Shown one piece after another: positions 44,752-53,416 of a stretch of DNA of 64,000 nt (its first letter is position 1; each line of letters begins with the position of its first letter). The position numbers were made by a program, and so were the translations under genes. The notes beneath the pieces are model-generated. The model was not told the DNA's origin. It saw only the letters and a list, made by a program, of their open reading frames with translations, and ran no database searches. This DNA comes from Flavobacterium antarcticum DSM 19726. Its GTDB lineage: Bacteria > Bacteroidota > Bacteroidia > Flavobacteriales > Flavobacteriaceae. The stretch lies in the NCBI RefSeq assembly GCF_000419685.1, contig NZ_ATTM01000006.1, positions 186,001 to 250,000 on the forward strand, read 5' to 3'.

Positions 44752-47136
44752 TTATTTTAAATGCAATTTTTTAGCATATATGTTGCTCATTATTGTCACA
44801 AAACTCACAATTGTTACCGTACTTAAAGGCATTATGATCGCAGCGACTAAAGGTAATAAATTTCCTGTAACAGCAAAACTTAAACCCACAATATTGTAAA
44901 GTAACGATAAAGTGAAACTCATTTTGATCGTGCGAATCGCTTTGTGCGACAACTTCAAGAACTTGCCGATGTTGTGAAATTCGGATGCATCCAAAATCGC
45001 GTCGCAAGCGGGTGAAAAAACATTTACGTTTTCTGAAATCGAAATTCCAACGTTACTTTGTGCCAAAGCACCAGCGTCGTTCAGTCCATCACCCACCATC
45101 ATTACATTTCGCCCACTTTCCTGCAAACTTCTGATGAATTCTAATTTCTGCTCTGGTTTCTGATTAAAAATTAACGTGGTGCCTTTCGGCAAAAACTCCT
45201 CTAAAAACACTCGTTCTCCATCGTTGTCGCCTGATAAAACGTTGAGTTGGAAGTTTTGCGAAAGCTCCTTAAACAATTCAGACAATCCTTCTCGATACGC
45301 ATTTTTGAAAACAAATTTCCCTAAGTATTGACCGTTTATCGAAGCATGAATACTCGTTTCAGCAATCGCAGTCGATTGAACAGTTCCGACGAATTCCGGT
45401 GAACCCAAAATGATTTTATTTCCTTCAAAATGCGTTTCAATTCCTTTACCTACAAACTCTTCAAAATAATCCATTTTCAAAAATGCATCGTCAGGCATTT
45501 CATTATAAAGCATTCGACTCAAAGGATGATTTGAAGCCCTTAACCCGTTTTTAATCAAACGCTTTTGCATATCAGAAAGTTCAATTCCCTGATAATCAAT
45601 TGTTGATTTTTCAGTAGTCGTAATTGTTCCCGTTTTGTCAAAAACTAAAGTATCCACTTTTGCTAATTGTTCGATGACCAATGCGTTTTTCAGGTAGATT
45701 TTCTTCTTGCCTAAAATCCGCAGAATATTACCAAATGTAAATGGCGCTGTCAATGCCAAAGCACAAGGACAAGCCACAATTAAAACCGCTGTAAAAACAT
45801 TAAAAGCGGTATCAACATCAAAGAATATCCAATATCCAAATCCACCAAACGCTATTAAAAGTAAAATTGGCGTAAAATAATGACTAATTTGATCGGTAAT
45901 GGTTTTGAAGTGCTGGTTCACTTTTTTCTGAAAAACATCATTGCTCCACAGTTGCGTTAAATAACTTTGCGAAACACTTTCCAAAACTTGCATTTCTATG
46001 AGTTGGCCAATTTGCTTTCCGCCGGCGAAGACTTTATCTCCAGATTTCTTTACAATGGCATTTGCTTCACCCGTTACAAAACTGTAATCCAAAGTCGCTT
46101 CTGCAGATAGCAAAATACCGTCAACAGGAATTAATTCTTGGTTTCGAATTAGCAACTTATCCCCTTTCACGATGTCATAAATAGGAACGTTTTCTTCAAC
46201 TGCACCATTTAGTTTTGTAACCGCAATGGGGAAATAGGATTTAAAATCCCTTTCAAAACTTAAAAAACTGTAGGTTTTGATTTGGAACATTTTCCCTAAA
46301 AGCATAAAGAAAATCAATCCCGATAAACTATCGAAAAATCCTTGTCCGTGACCCATGATAATATCCACAGTACTTCGGATGAACATTACGATAATTCCTA
46401 AAGCAATTGGAATATCAATATTCAACATTCCAGAACGAATACTTTTATAAGCCGAAACATAATAGCCACTTCCAGAATAAAAAAATGTAGGCAATGCCAA
46501 AGCAAATACCAACCAACGGAAAAATTCTTTATAGTGGTCAAGCCAAAACTCATTCGCCTCGAAATATTCAGGAAACGAAAGCAACATGATGTTTCCAAAA
46601 CAGAAAAAAGCAACACCTAATTTATAGGTTAAACTTCGGTCTTCTTTTTTAACACCTGTTTCGTAATTTTCTAAACTAATATAAGGTTCATATCCAATCG
46701 CACTAAGCAAGTTGACAATTTTCTTTAAAGTAACCTCATCGGTATTATAGGTGATTCGAACTGATTTTTCGTTGAAATTAACCATCGAAGTTCGAATACC
46801 GGATTCTAATCGTTGTAAGTTTTCCAAAATCCAAATACACGAGCTACAGTGAATGTGCGGAATCGTCAATGAAACCACTGCAGTACTGTCTTCGTGAAAT
46901 TCTAAAAGTTTTTCGAGAATTTTTTCGTTGTCTAAAAAATCATATTTGCCATCAATGTCCAATGGCGTCGCTCCTGGGGAATTTTCGAAATCATAATAGC
47001 AACCCAAATCATTGGTACTAAAAATTTCGTAAACGGTTTGACACCCTTTACAACAGAAATTCTTACTATCAAATTGAATTAATTCAGCCTTTTTAATCTC
47101 TAACCCACAATGGAAACAACTTTGCGAAGTGTCCAT
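44752..47136 (-). CDS. ccoI: Heavy-metal P-type ATPase CcoI/FixI
   Basis: A 794-residue copper-type P1B ATPase. It has an N-terminal cysteine-rich zinc-finger-like segment (CFHCGLEI, FCCKGCQTVYE), an HMA domain with HCSSC (97-100), and the CPC membrane motif in VACPCALALTAPF. The phosphorylation site is DKTGT in VFDKTGTITT, and the hinge motif is GDGLNDAGALAQ. CcoI exports copper for cbb3 assembly. It is transcribed separately from ccoS (73-base gap with promoter) and divergently from the Fnr-like gene. Confidence 0.94.
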   Translation of the reverse strand: MDTSQSCFHCGLEIKKAELIQFDSKNFCCKGCQTVYEIFSTNDLGCYYDFENSPGATPLDIDGKYDFLDNEKILEKLLEFHEDSTAVVSLTIPHIHCSSCIWILENLQRLESGIRTSMVNFNEKSVRITYNTDEVTLKKIVNLLSAIGYEPYISLENYETGVKKEDRSLTYKLGVAFFCFGNIMLLSFPEYFEANEFWLDHYKEFFRWLVFALALPTFFYSGSGYYVSAYKSIRSGMLNIDIPIALGIIVMFIRSTVDIIMGHGQGFFDSLSGLIFFMLLGKMFQIKTYSFLSFERDFKSYFPIAVTKLNGAVEENVPIYDIVKGDKLLIRNQELIPVDGILLSAEATLDYSFVTGEANAIVKKSGDKVFAGGKQIGQLIEMQVLESVSQSYLTQLWSNDVFQKKVNQHFKTITDQISHYFTPILLLIAFGGFGYWIFFDVDTAFNVFTAVLIVACPCALALTAPFTFGNILRILGKKKIYLKNALVIEQLAKVDTLVFDKTGTITTTEKSTIDYQGIELSDMQKRLIKNGLRASNHPLSRMLYNEMPDDAFLKMDYFEEFVGKGIETHFEGNKIILGSPEFVGTVQSTAIAETSIHASINGQYLGKFVFKNAYREGLSELFKELSQNFQLNVLSGDNDGERVFLEEFLPKGTTLIFNQKPEQKLEFIRSLQESGRNVMMVGDGLNDAGALAQSNVGISISENVNVFSPACDAILDASEFHNIGKFLKLSHKAIRTIKMSFTLSLLYNIVGLSFAVTGNLLPLVAAIIMPLSTVTIVSFVTIMSNIYAKKLHLK

Positions 47137-47158
47137 ATCTTTACTCTTTTACCTGGTG

Positions 47159-47219
47159 CAAATTTCTAATAACTTGTTGGGCTAATATATGACATTTGTC
47201 ATATAATTTTGTAATTTTG
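47159..47219. promoter_or_regulatory. Shared dyad between ccoI and the Fnr-like gene
   Basis: The 18-bp palindrome at 47187-47204 has the core TATGACATTTGTCATA centred at 47195.5. Leftward, a GAAATTTG (weak -7 of ccoI) ends at 47159, 36.5 bases from the centre. Rightward, TAATTTTG (-7 of the regulator, 47212-47219) ends only 23.5 bases away, so the dyad covers the -33 region of the regulator's own promoter. This geometry suggests activation of ccoI and autorepression. Confidence 0.6.
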
Positions 47220-47240
47220 CAGGTCACTAAACAGTGTGAG

Positions 47241-47921
47241 ATGAGTAATTGTGAACAATGTATAGTTAGAGAATTTAGCGCTTTGAAAACTTTAACCAAG
47301 GATGAAGTTGTCAGTATGTCAAAATGCAAAACAGCTTCCACTATTAAAAAAGGAGAAGCTCTTTTTGTGGAAGGCGAAAATGTCAACGGCGTTTTTTGTA
47401 TCAAAGAAGGCGTTTGCAAAATGACCAAATTGAGTGCAAATGGAAAAGACCAGATTGTGAAACTTACACAAAGAGGTGAATTATTAGGTCAACGTTCTCT
47501 AATTAGTGATGAACCTGCGAATTTAAGTGCCATTGCTGTAGAAGATATGGAAGTTTGCTTTATTCCAAAAAGTGAAATTTTAGGATTTTTCAACAACAAT
47601 AATGCTTTTTCAATGAGCGTGATGAAATCCGTTTGTGGCGATTTAAGAGAAGCAGATGATACTTTAGTAAACCTTGCACAGAAAAACGTAAAAGAACGTT
47701 TAGCTCAAACCTTGATTTACCTTGAAGATAATTTTGGTGTTTTTGAAGATAAATCACTCAAATTACAACTTTCAAGAGAAGAAATCGCCAGCATCATTGG
47801 AACCGCAACCGAAAGCTGTATTCGTTTATTATCTGAATTTAAAAAAGCAGGTTTAATTGAACTTCAAGGAAAGAAGATTACAATTTTAGATAAAGTGAAG
47901 TTGAAAAGGATTATTGAATAA
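47241..47921 (+). CDS. Crp/Fnr family transcription regulator of the cbb3 genes
   Basis: A 226-residue regulator: cyclic-nucleotide-binding-like barrel (residues 30-130), dimer helix, and winged HTH with IASIIGTATESCIRLLSEF. In the recognition helix the Glu and Arg of the FNR motif E--SR are kept, but the serine position is Ile. N-terminal cysteines at 4, 7 and 29 could hold an oxygen-sensing iron-sulfur cluster. I chose the ATG of MSNCEQC. A longer frame from a TTG lies inside the operator and -7 element, so it cannot be the start. It is divergent from ccoI. Confidence 0.88.
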   Translation: MSNCEQCIVREFSALKTLTKDEVVSMSKCKTASTIKKGEALFVEGENVNGVFCIKEGVCKMTKLSANGKDQIVKLTQRGELLGQRSLISDEPANLSAIAVEDMEVCFIPKSEILGFFNNNNAFSMSVMKSVCGDLREADDTLVNLAQKNVKERLAQTLIYLEDNFGVFEDKSLKLQLSREEIASIIGTATESCIRLLSEFKKAGLIELQGKKITILDKVKLKRIIE

Positions 47922-47922
47922 C

Positions 47923-48696
47923 CTACATCCTCTTCGCTTCCTCCCAAAAAACATCCATTTCCGCAAGACTCATATCAGATAATGATTTCCCTAAATCATC
48001 CGCTTTACTTTCCAAATACTGAAAGCGCTTGATGAATTTTTTATTGGTCCGTTCCAAAGCATCTTCAGGATTTATTTTCAAGAATCGAGCATAATTGATC
48101 ATCGAAAATAAGACGTCGCCAAATTCAGCCTCCATATTTTCTTGGTCACCAGCTTCAATTTCATCACGAAATTCTCGCAATTCTTCTTGAACTTTCTCCC
48201 AAACTTGTTTGGGTTCTTCCCAATCAAAACCAACACCTTTTACTTTATCTTGAATGCGAGAAGCTTTTACCAAAGCCGGTAAACTTTTAGGAACACCTTC
48301 AAGAACTGATTTCTTTCCTTCTTTTAATTTAAGTTTTTCCCAGTTTCGCAATACCTCAGCTTCATCTTCCACCACTACATCTCCGTAAATATGTGGATGA
48401 CGGTGAATCAGTTTTTCGCAAATTGCATTGCAAACGTCGGCGATGTCAAAAGTTTTACTTTCACTTCCTATTTTAGAATAAAATACAATATGAAGCAACA
48501 CGTCGCCCAACTCTTTTTTTACTTCTTCCAAATCATTATCCAATATTGCATCACCTAATTCGTAGGTTTCCTCGATCGTCAAATGGCGTAAAGATTGCAT
48601 AGTTTGCTTCATATCCCACGGACATTTGGTACGCAAATCATCCATAATATCTAGTAATCTGCCGAAAGATTGCAGTTGTTGGTCTCTAGTATTCAT
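47923..48696 (-). CDS. mazG: Nucleoside triphosphate pyrophosphohydrolase MazG
   Basis: A 257-residue protein with two MazG all-alpha domains. The first has CPWDMKQTMQSLRHLTIEETYEL and an ExxE...ExxD metal site (EVKKELGDVLLHIVFYS). The second has ENMEAEFGDVLFSMINYARFL. It hydrolyses canonical or damaged (d)NTPs to NMP and pyrophosphate. The gene lies downstream of DUF5606 on the same strand but after a terminator-like hairpin. It converges on the regulator gene with a one-base gap. Confidence 0.94.
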   Translation of the reverse strand: MNTRDQQLQSFGRLLDIMDDLRTKCPWDMKQTMQSLRHLTIEETYELGDAILDNDLEEVKKELGDVLLHIVFYSKIGSESKTFDIADVCNAICEKLIHRHPHIYGDVVVEDEAEVLRNWEKLKLKEGKKSVLEGVPKSLPALVKASRIQDKVKGVGFDWEEPKQVWEKVQEELREFRDEIEAGDQENMEAEFGDVLFSMINYARFLKINPEDALERTNKKFIKRFQYLESKADDLGKSLSDMSLAEMDVFWEEAKRM

Positions 48697-48711
48697 ATAA
48701 AAAGGTTTTTG

Positions 48712-48753
48712 TAAAAATAAGAAATCCTGTCAGGAAAACTTCCCAACAGGATT
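48712..48753 (-). terminator. Hairpin between DUF5606 and mazG
   Basis: Read on the minus strand, AATCCTGT...ACAGGATT closes a 15-base loop and is followed by T-rich sequence (TTTCTTATTTTT). It may terminate or attenuate transcription from def-DUF5606 into mazG. Confidence 0.6.
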
Positions 48754-48774
48754 AAAATATAATACTTCAGAAAA

Positions 48775-49218
48775 TTACTTTTTTTCTTCTTCCTTGGTAA
48801 CTTCTTCTTTTGCAACTTCTTCCTTCACAGGAACCTCTTTGCTTACCATTCCTTTGGCTTGCAAAATGTTGTACCAGTTGATTACTTTTTTCACATCTGA
48901 CGGATACACGCGGTCTCTGTCGTATTCTGGCAAAATTTCTTCGAAGTACGCTAATAAAGTCGCATTGTCTTCTTTATGAGAAATGGAAGGACCTTCGTTT
49001 TCTTTAATTGCAATGTTTCGCATCACTTCTACTAAAGGTTTCTCTTCTGTATTGGTGTACATTGAAATTTCAGAAAGCAAACTTACATTGGCTCTTAATC
49101 CAACCGTGATTTTCTTTCCATCAACTAATGACTCGGCAACAAATCCGGAACGCGTTTGTACTTGCAACAAATATAATCCTGGTTTTCCAGCGATCGCTAA
49201 TATTTTATCTAACTTCAT
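48775..49218 (-). CDS. DUF5606 domain-containing protein
   Basis: A 147-residue protein. The N-terminal 70 residues form the conserved DUF5606 block (LDKILAIAGKPGLYLLQVQ, VSLLSEISMYT). A second helical segment (VKKVINWYNILQAKG) and a Lys/Glu/Val-rich tail, probably disordered, follow. The family is confined to Bacteroidetes and has no known function. Its place between def and mazG is, as far as I recall, common in Flavobacteriaceae. Confidence 0.85.
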   Translation of the reverse strand: MKLDKILAIAGKPGLYLLQVQTRSGFVAESLVDGKKITVGLRANVSLLSEISMYTNTEEKPLVEVMRNIAIKENEGPSISHKEDNATLLAYFEEILPEYDRDRVYPSDVKKVINWYNILQAKGMVSKEVPVKEEVAKEEVTKEEEKK

Positions 49219-49266
49219 TTTTTAAATATATGTGGTTATAAATTTTCTAGTACTACGAAAAAGTTT

Positions 49267-49857
49267 TTATCTTCCTTTTTTAGGAGACGCAAATTTCATT
49301 TTATAGTCGGGACGTGTTTTCCCATCCATAATATTTGCAAGCTTTTTCTTAATCAATTGTTTTTTCAAAGAAGAAATTAAATCCGTAAATAAGATTCCTT
49401 CAATGTGGTCGTATTCGTGCTGAATTACTCGAGCAATCAAACCATCATACACTTCGGTTTTTTTGTTGAAATCTTCGTCAAAATATTCAATCGTAATCGT
49501 TTCATGACGGTACACATCTTCACGTACTTCTGGAATACTCAAGCAACCTTCATTAAACCCCCATTCTTCGCCTTCTTCTTTTAGAATTTTTGCGTTGATG
49601 AACGTTTGTTTAAAATTTTTCAAAAGCAATTGCTCTTCCTCTTCTAAATCCTCGTCGTCGCTAAATGGTGTCGTGTCAATTACAAAAAGACGAATAGGCA
49701 AACCTACTTGAGGTGCCGCAAGTCCAACACCGTGTGCATTGTACATGGTTTCGTACATATCAACGATGGTTTGCTTTAAGGTAGGATCATTAGCATCAAT
49801 CTCCACTCCTACTTTTCGCAGTACCGGATCGCCGTATCCTATTATTGGTAAAATCAT
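49267..49857 (-). CDS. def: Peptide deformylase
   Basis: A 196-residue metalloenzyme with all three family motifs: GVGLAAPQVGLP, EGCLSIPEVR (metal-binding cysteine) and the HEYDH metal site in VIQHEYDHIEG. It removes the N-formyl group from new polypeptides. An acidic insert (SDDEDLEEEEQLLLKNF, about residues 70-88) is usual in Bacteroidetes forms. It is 48 bases upstream of DUF5606 on the same strand. Confidence 0.96.
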   Translation of the reverse strand: MILPIIGYGDPVLRKVGVEIDANDPTLKQTIVDMYETMYNAHGVGLAAPQVGLPIRLFVIDTTPFSDDEDLEEEEQLLLKNFKQTFINAKILKEEGEEWGFNEGCLSIPEVREDVYRHETITIEYFDEDFNKKTEVYDGLIARVIQHEYDHIEGILFTDLISSLKKQLIKKKLANIMDGKTRPDYKMKFASPKKGR

Positions 49858-50018
49858 TTTTAACGTATTAATTTATACTATCTTAGCTTTTCAAAAAGTG
49901 ATTTGCTATTAATATTGGACGGCAAAAATAGTGAAAAAAGATAATAGATAACAGCCTTTTCGTAATATAGAAGCTATTTAATTTCCGATTTTTGTAAAAC
50001 TTTAACAGCCATAGATTA

Positions 50019-50026
50019 TATCTTTG
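50019..50026 (+). promoter_or_regulatory. -7 promoter element of a leaderless FUSC transcript
   Basis: TATCTTTG matches TAnnTTTG exactly, and the ATG at 50033 follows seven bases after its last G. The transcription start would therefore fall on or next to the start codon. Confidence 0.5.
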
Positions 50027-50032
50027 CACAAC

Positions 50033-52246
50033 ATGTTTAAATCAGTCCAAAAATTTACCGCTCAAACTAATTTTACAAATGCACTAAAAATTACAGTTGC
50101 TGCGGTAATTCCCGTTATTGTATTTGCGTATTTGGATTTATTTCAAGTCGGATTTTCATTTGCTTTAGGTGCGATTCTGACTTATCCAAGTGACATTCCC
50201 AGTAACTTAAAACATAAAATCAACGGCATTTTAGTAGCTATTTTGATCATTGTAGTTTCGGCTATTTTAGTTAGCATCTTATATCCGTATCCGTATATTT
50301 TTTACCCTTTTCTAGCAGTTTCGCTGTTTTTTCTTTCCATGATCTCCGTTTATGGTCAAAGAGCAACAATGGTTTCGTTCTCCGGATTATTATCAATTGC
50401 ATTGGCTACAGGTCATGTTCAGCAAGGCGTTTCCATATTCATCAATGGTGGTTACATTATAGGTGGTGGATTATTCTACCTACTTGTCTCGCTGATTTTT
50501 TATAAAATCAGACCGTATCGTTATGTTGAATTACAAATCGCCGCCTGTCTGAATTTAACTTCTAAATATCTCAAATTAAGAGGAGATTTGTGGGACACGG
50601 AAGCTTCCCGCGAGTCCATTATCAAAGAAAAGTTGCTTTTGCAAGTACAATTAAATGAAACACACGAAAATTTGCGTGAGATTTTAATTCGAAATCGGTC
50701 TACATCAGGAAGCTCAAATCAGAACCGGAAAATGCTCATTGTTTTTGACTCTTTGCTGGAAATTTTGGAATTGGGATTGTCCACATCCTTCAACCATCAA
50801 AAATTCAACGAGCAATTTAGTGCGTATCCACAAGTACTGAAAAATTATCAAAACTTGGCTTACAATTTAGCGTTCACTTTAAAAAGTATTTCTATTTCCA
50901 TTGAAGACAATAAGAAGTACGTTTCAAAACACCAACTTTTTAATGATTTAGAAATTTTAGAAAATGCCATTTTAGAATATCAAAATAGTGTTGGCGGAGT
51001 GGAAGGACACGAAGGCGTTTTAATGCTTTCAAACATGCGGGATTACGTAGAACGGCAAATTGAAAAAGTCAAAATATTAGAACGTGCCTTTACAAAACCA
51101 GTTGAAAAACAAGATACAAAGCGAATTGAAAAGGATTTAGAAAAGTTCTTGACGCCGCTTTATTATCCGTGGAGTACGCTACAAAATAATTTGAGTTTCT
51201 CTTCTACTATTTTCAGACATTCCTTGCGATTAACACTCACTATATTGGTTGGAATCGTCATTGGACATTTAATCTCAGTCGAAAAAGTCTACTGGATTTT
51301 ACTAACCATCGTAGTGATTTTACGACCAGGTTATGGCCTGACCAAACAGCGGTCCTACGAGCGGATTTTCGGAACCGTACTAGGCGGATTCATTGCTTTT
51401 GGAATCATTTCAGTAGTTCAAGATCCGTATATTATCAGTGGTTTTGCAATCGTTTCCATGTTGTTGGGATTCACTTTTACACAGACTAATTATAAAGTTG
51501 GCGCTACATTCGTCACCATTTACGTTGTTTTCATCTACGCGATGTTAACGCCAAATGTGCGAGACGTGGTTCAGTTTAGAATAATGGATACGTTAGTTGG
51601 TGCAATTTTAGCCTTTACGGCAAATTACATCTTGTGGCCTTCATGGGAATTTTTAAACGTACGGGTTTTTCTAAAAAAGTCGATTAAAGCGAATTACCAT
51701 TATCTAAAAGAAATATCGCTATTTTACAACGAAAAAGGCGAAGTGACGACTTCTTATAAAATTGCCCGAAAGTTTGCTTTTATTGAAATAGGAAACTTGA
51801 TGAATTCCTTTCAACGGATGACGCAAGAACCAAAATCAAAGCAAAAGCAATTGCCACAATTGTATAAACTAGTTGAATTAAATTATTCATTGGTATCTTC
51901 CTCTGCTTCGTTGGGAACGTACATTCAAACCCATAAAACAACCAAGGCATCCGAAGCATTTAACGTAGTTGTTGATACGGTTTTAAAAAATTTAAATGCC
52001 GCAATGGATGTTTTGAACGCTTCCGCAAAAAAGCCGATGCAACCGTATAAAAAGATTGATTTGGAAGTTCGTTTTATTGAACTTAAAAACATTCGTTCAA
52101 AGGAAATCCGCGAAAATAGTGCTACAGAAGAAGAATTTCAGTTGAAAATGCAAGAAGCACAGTTGGTTATTGAACAACTAATTTGGTTGAGTAATCTTTC
52201 AGAAAGTATTTTGAAAGCTTCGCAGAAATTGGTGGTGACGGATTAA
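50033..52246 (+). CDS. FUSC family inner-membrane protein (YccS/YhfK-like)
   Basis: A 737-residue protein with two blocks of membrane helices (residues 18-155 and 390-530), each followed by a long cytosolic helical region. The second block carries VYWILLTIVVILRPGYGLTKQRSYERIFGT, the FUSC hallmark. Family members act as aromatic-acid or fusaric-acid efflux components, but the substrate here is unknown. I start at ATG 50033. The upstream in-frame TTG at 50024 is part of a promoter element. Confidence 0.87.
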   Translation: MFKSVQKFTAQTNFTNALKITVAAVIPVIVFAYLDLFQVGFSFALGAILTYPSDIPSNLKHKINGILVAILIIVVSAILVSILYPYPYIFYPFLAVSLFFLSMISVYGQRATMVSFSGLLSIALATGHVQQGVSIFINGGYIIGGGLFYLLVSLIFYKIRPYRYVELQIAACLNLTSKYLKLRGDLWDTEASRESIIKEKLLLQVQLNETHENLREILIRNRSTSGSSNQNRKMLIVFDSLLEILELGLSTSFNHQKFNEQFSAYPQVLKNYQNLAYNLAFTLKSISISIEDNKKYVSKHQLFNDLEILENAILEYQNSVGGVEGHEGVLMLSNMRDYVERQIEKVKILERAFTKPVEKQDTKRIEKDLEKFLTPLYYPWSTLQNNLSFSSTIFRHSLRLTLTILVGIVIGHLISVEKVYWILLTIVVILRPGYGLTKQRSYERIFGTVLGGFIAFGIISVVQDPYIISGFAIVSMLLGFTFTQTNYKVGATFVTIYVVFIYAMLTPNVRDVVQFRIMDTLVGAILAFTANYILWPSWEFLNVRVFLKKSIKANYHYLKEISLFYNEKGEVTTSYKIARKFAFIEIGNLMNSFQRMTQEPKSKQKQLPQLYKLVELNYSLVSSSASLGTYIQTHKTTKASEAFNVVVDTVLKNLNAAMDVLNASAKKPMQPYKKIDLEVRFIELKNIRSKEIRENSATEEEFQLKMQEAQLVIEQLIWLSNLSESILKASQKLVVTD

Positions 52247-52276
52247 TTAGATAATATGTAATTTGAAGTTTTTAAG

Positions 52277-52576
52277 TTATAAAAAAGTCAATCCTACTTT
52301 TCTATTCAAGCCTTGTTCAAAAATTCTAATTAAGGTTGAAAGTTGAATGTTACCCTTACCATTCTCAAGTTTTGAAATATAACTTTTTTTTGTTCCCGCC
52401 TTATCAGCAAGTTGTTCTTGCGTTAAATTTGCTTCTTTTCGTGCAGATTTTAGCATTTGACTCACAATAAACATTTGTGCACTTTCTTCGTATTTAATTC
52501 TACTTTCTGTACCTATTTTCCCATGTTCTAATTCAATTAATTGATCAAAATTGGTAATATCTTTATATGTATTCAT
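52277..52576 (-). CDS. XRE-type antitoxin, HigA-like
   Basis: A 99-residue protein with a C-terminal HTH_3 domain (ARKEANLTQEQLADKAGTKKSYISKLENGKGNIQLSTL). The N-terminal 40 residues are helical. It lies five bases after a HigB-type toxin gene. In HigBA the toxin comes first and the antitoxin represses the pair, and the order here agrees. It converges on the FUSC gene. Confidence 0.88.
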   Translation of the reverse strand: MNTYKDITNFDQLIELEHGKIGTESRIKYEESAQMFIVSQMLKSARKEANLTQEQLADKAGTKKSYISKLENGKGNIQLSTLIRIFEQGLNRKVGLTFL

Positions 52577-52581
52577 ACTAA

Positions 52582-52917
52582 TTATATTTTATTATTAAAG
52601 TACTCCTTCATTAATAGTTCCGCTTTATGAATTTCATTCTTGGGCGTTTTTTCTGTCTTTTTCTGAAAGGCATTAAAAAGAACGATCAATTTCCCGTCAT
52701 CAAAACAGCAGAATATCCGATAAATATTTGATTGACACTTCACACGTATTTCATAAAGACCTTCATTTCCTGTTAAATGTTTTAAGAATTTTTCAGGAAC
52801 ACGCTCAACTTGTTTGATCAGCTCGAAAACATATTGAATCTTACCTTTTACATTCTGATGCTGTAATTGGTAGAAATCAATAAAATAATTTTCATAGAAG
52901 ATAATTTCTCTATTCAT
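52582..52917 (-). CDS. RelE/HigB-type toxin (Gp49 family)
   Basis: A 111-residue protein of the RelE/ParE superfamily, HigB/Gp49 subgroup. Motifs are EKFLKHLTGNEGLYEIRVKCQ (helix then strand with conserved Arg), YRIFCCFDDGKLIVLFNAFQKK, and a C-terminal helix with KTPKNEIHKAELLMKEY. HigB toxins cleave mRNA on the ribosome. With the downstream antitoxin it forms a type II toxin-antitoxin pair, and a palindromic operator overlaps its promoter. Confidence 0.9.
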   Translation of the reverse strand: MNREIIFYENYFIDFYQLQHQNVKGKIQYVFELIKQVERVPEKFLKHLTGNEGLYEIRVKCQSNIYRIFCCFDDGKLIVLFNAFQKKTEKTPKNEIHKAELLMKEYFNNKI

Positions 52918-52921
52918 TCTT

Positions 52922-52943
52922 CAAAGTTATCTCAAAAGATAAC
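52922..52943 (-). promoter_or_regulatory. higBA promoter/operator
   Basis: The palindrome GTTATCT-CAAA-AGATAAC (52926-52943) overlaps the -7 element TAACTTTG (minus strand, 52929-52922). The toxin ATG lies only five bases further on. The antitoxin probably binds here and blocks RNA polymerase, and the transcript is probably leaderless. Confidence 0.65.
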
Positions 52944-52985
52944 AATAAGCTAGTTTTTATATCTTTTTTTTTTGAATAAAATATA

Positions 52986-53399
52986 CTAAAATTTTCTCCC
53001 CAAATAATCTTGCAACATAATCGTAGCCGAGATCTCATCAATCAATGCTTTATTCTGCCGCTGCTTTTTCTTTAAGCCACTGTCAATCATGGACTGAAAC
53101 GCCATTTTTGAAGTAAACCGTTCGTCCACACGAACTAACATCATTTCAGGAAAATTTTTGATAAATTCCAAGACAAATTTCTCAATCAATGGAGCACTTT
53201 CTGACGGCAAACCATTCATTTGTTTGGGTTCGCCGATGAGTACTTTCTCTACCTTTTCTTTGCTAAAATAGGTTTTCAAAAATAAAATCAAGGTCGGCGA
53301 TTCTACCGTCGTTAATCCAGAAGCAATCAGTTGCATTTCGTCCGTAACCGCAATTCCGGTGCGTTTTAATCCGTAATCAATAGCGAGAATTCGTGGCAT
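52986..53399 (-). CDS. ruvX: RuvX/YqgF family RNase H-fold nuclease
   Basis: A 137-residue protein. Motifs are ILAIDYGLKRTGIAVTD (first catalytic aspartate), VLIGEPKQMNG, VRVDERFTSKMA and LIDEISATIMLQDYL (acidic residues of the RNase H-like site). Known roles include pre-16S rRNA 5' processing, and it is often annotated as a putative Holliday-junction resolvase. It follows the cysteine desulfurase by 17 bases and is probably cotranscribed with it. Confidence 0.92.
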   Translation of the reverse strand: MPRILAIDYGLKRTGIAVTDEMQLIASGLTTVESPTLILFLKTYFSKEKVEKVLIGEPKQMNGLPSESAPLIEKFVLEFIKNFPEMMLVRVDERFTSKMAFQSMIDSGLKKKQRQNKALIDEISATIMLQDYLGRKF

Positions 53400-53416
53400 A
53401 TTATCTTGAGTTAAAT

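Noticed and set aside
47196..47240. Extended N-terminus of the Crp/Fnr regulator from TTG 47196
   Set aside because: That codon lies in the operator palindrome, and the extension would cover the -7 element. The ATG at 47241 gives the family N-terminus.
47141..47428. Minus-strand frame overlapping the start of the Crp/Fnr gene
   Set aside because: It would cover the ccoI promoter and the regulator's N-terminus, and has no family features.
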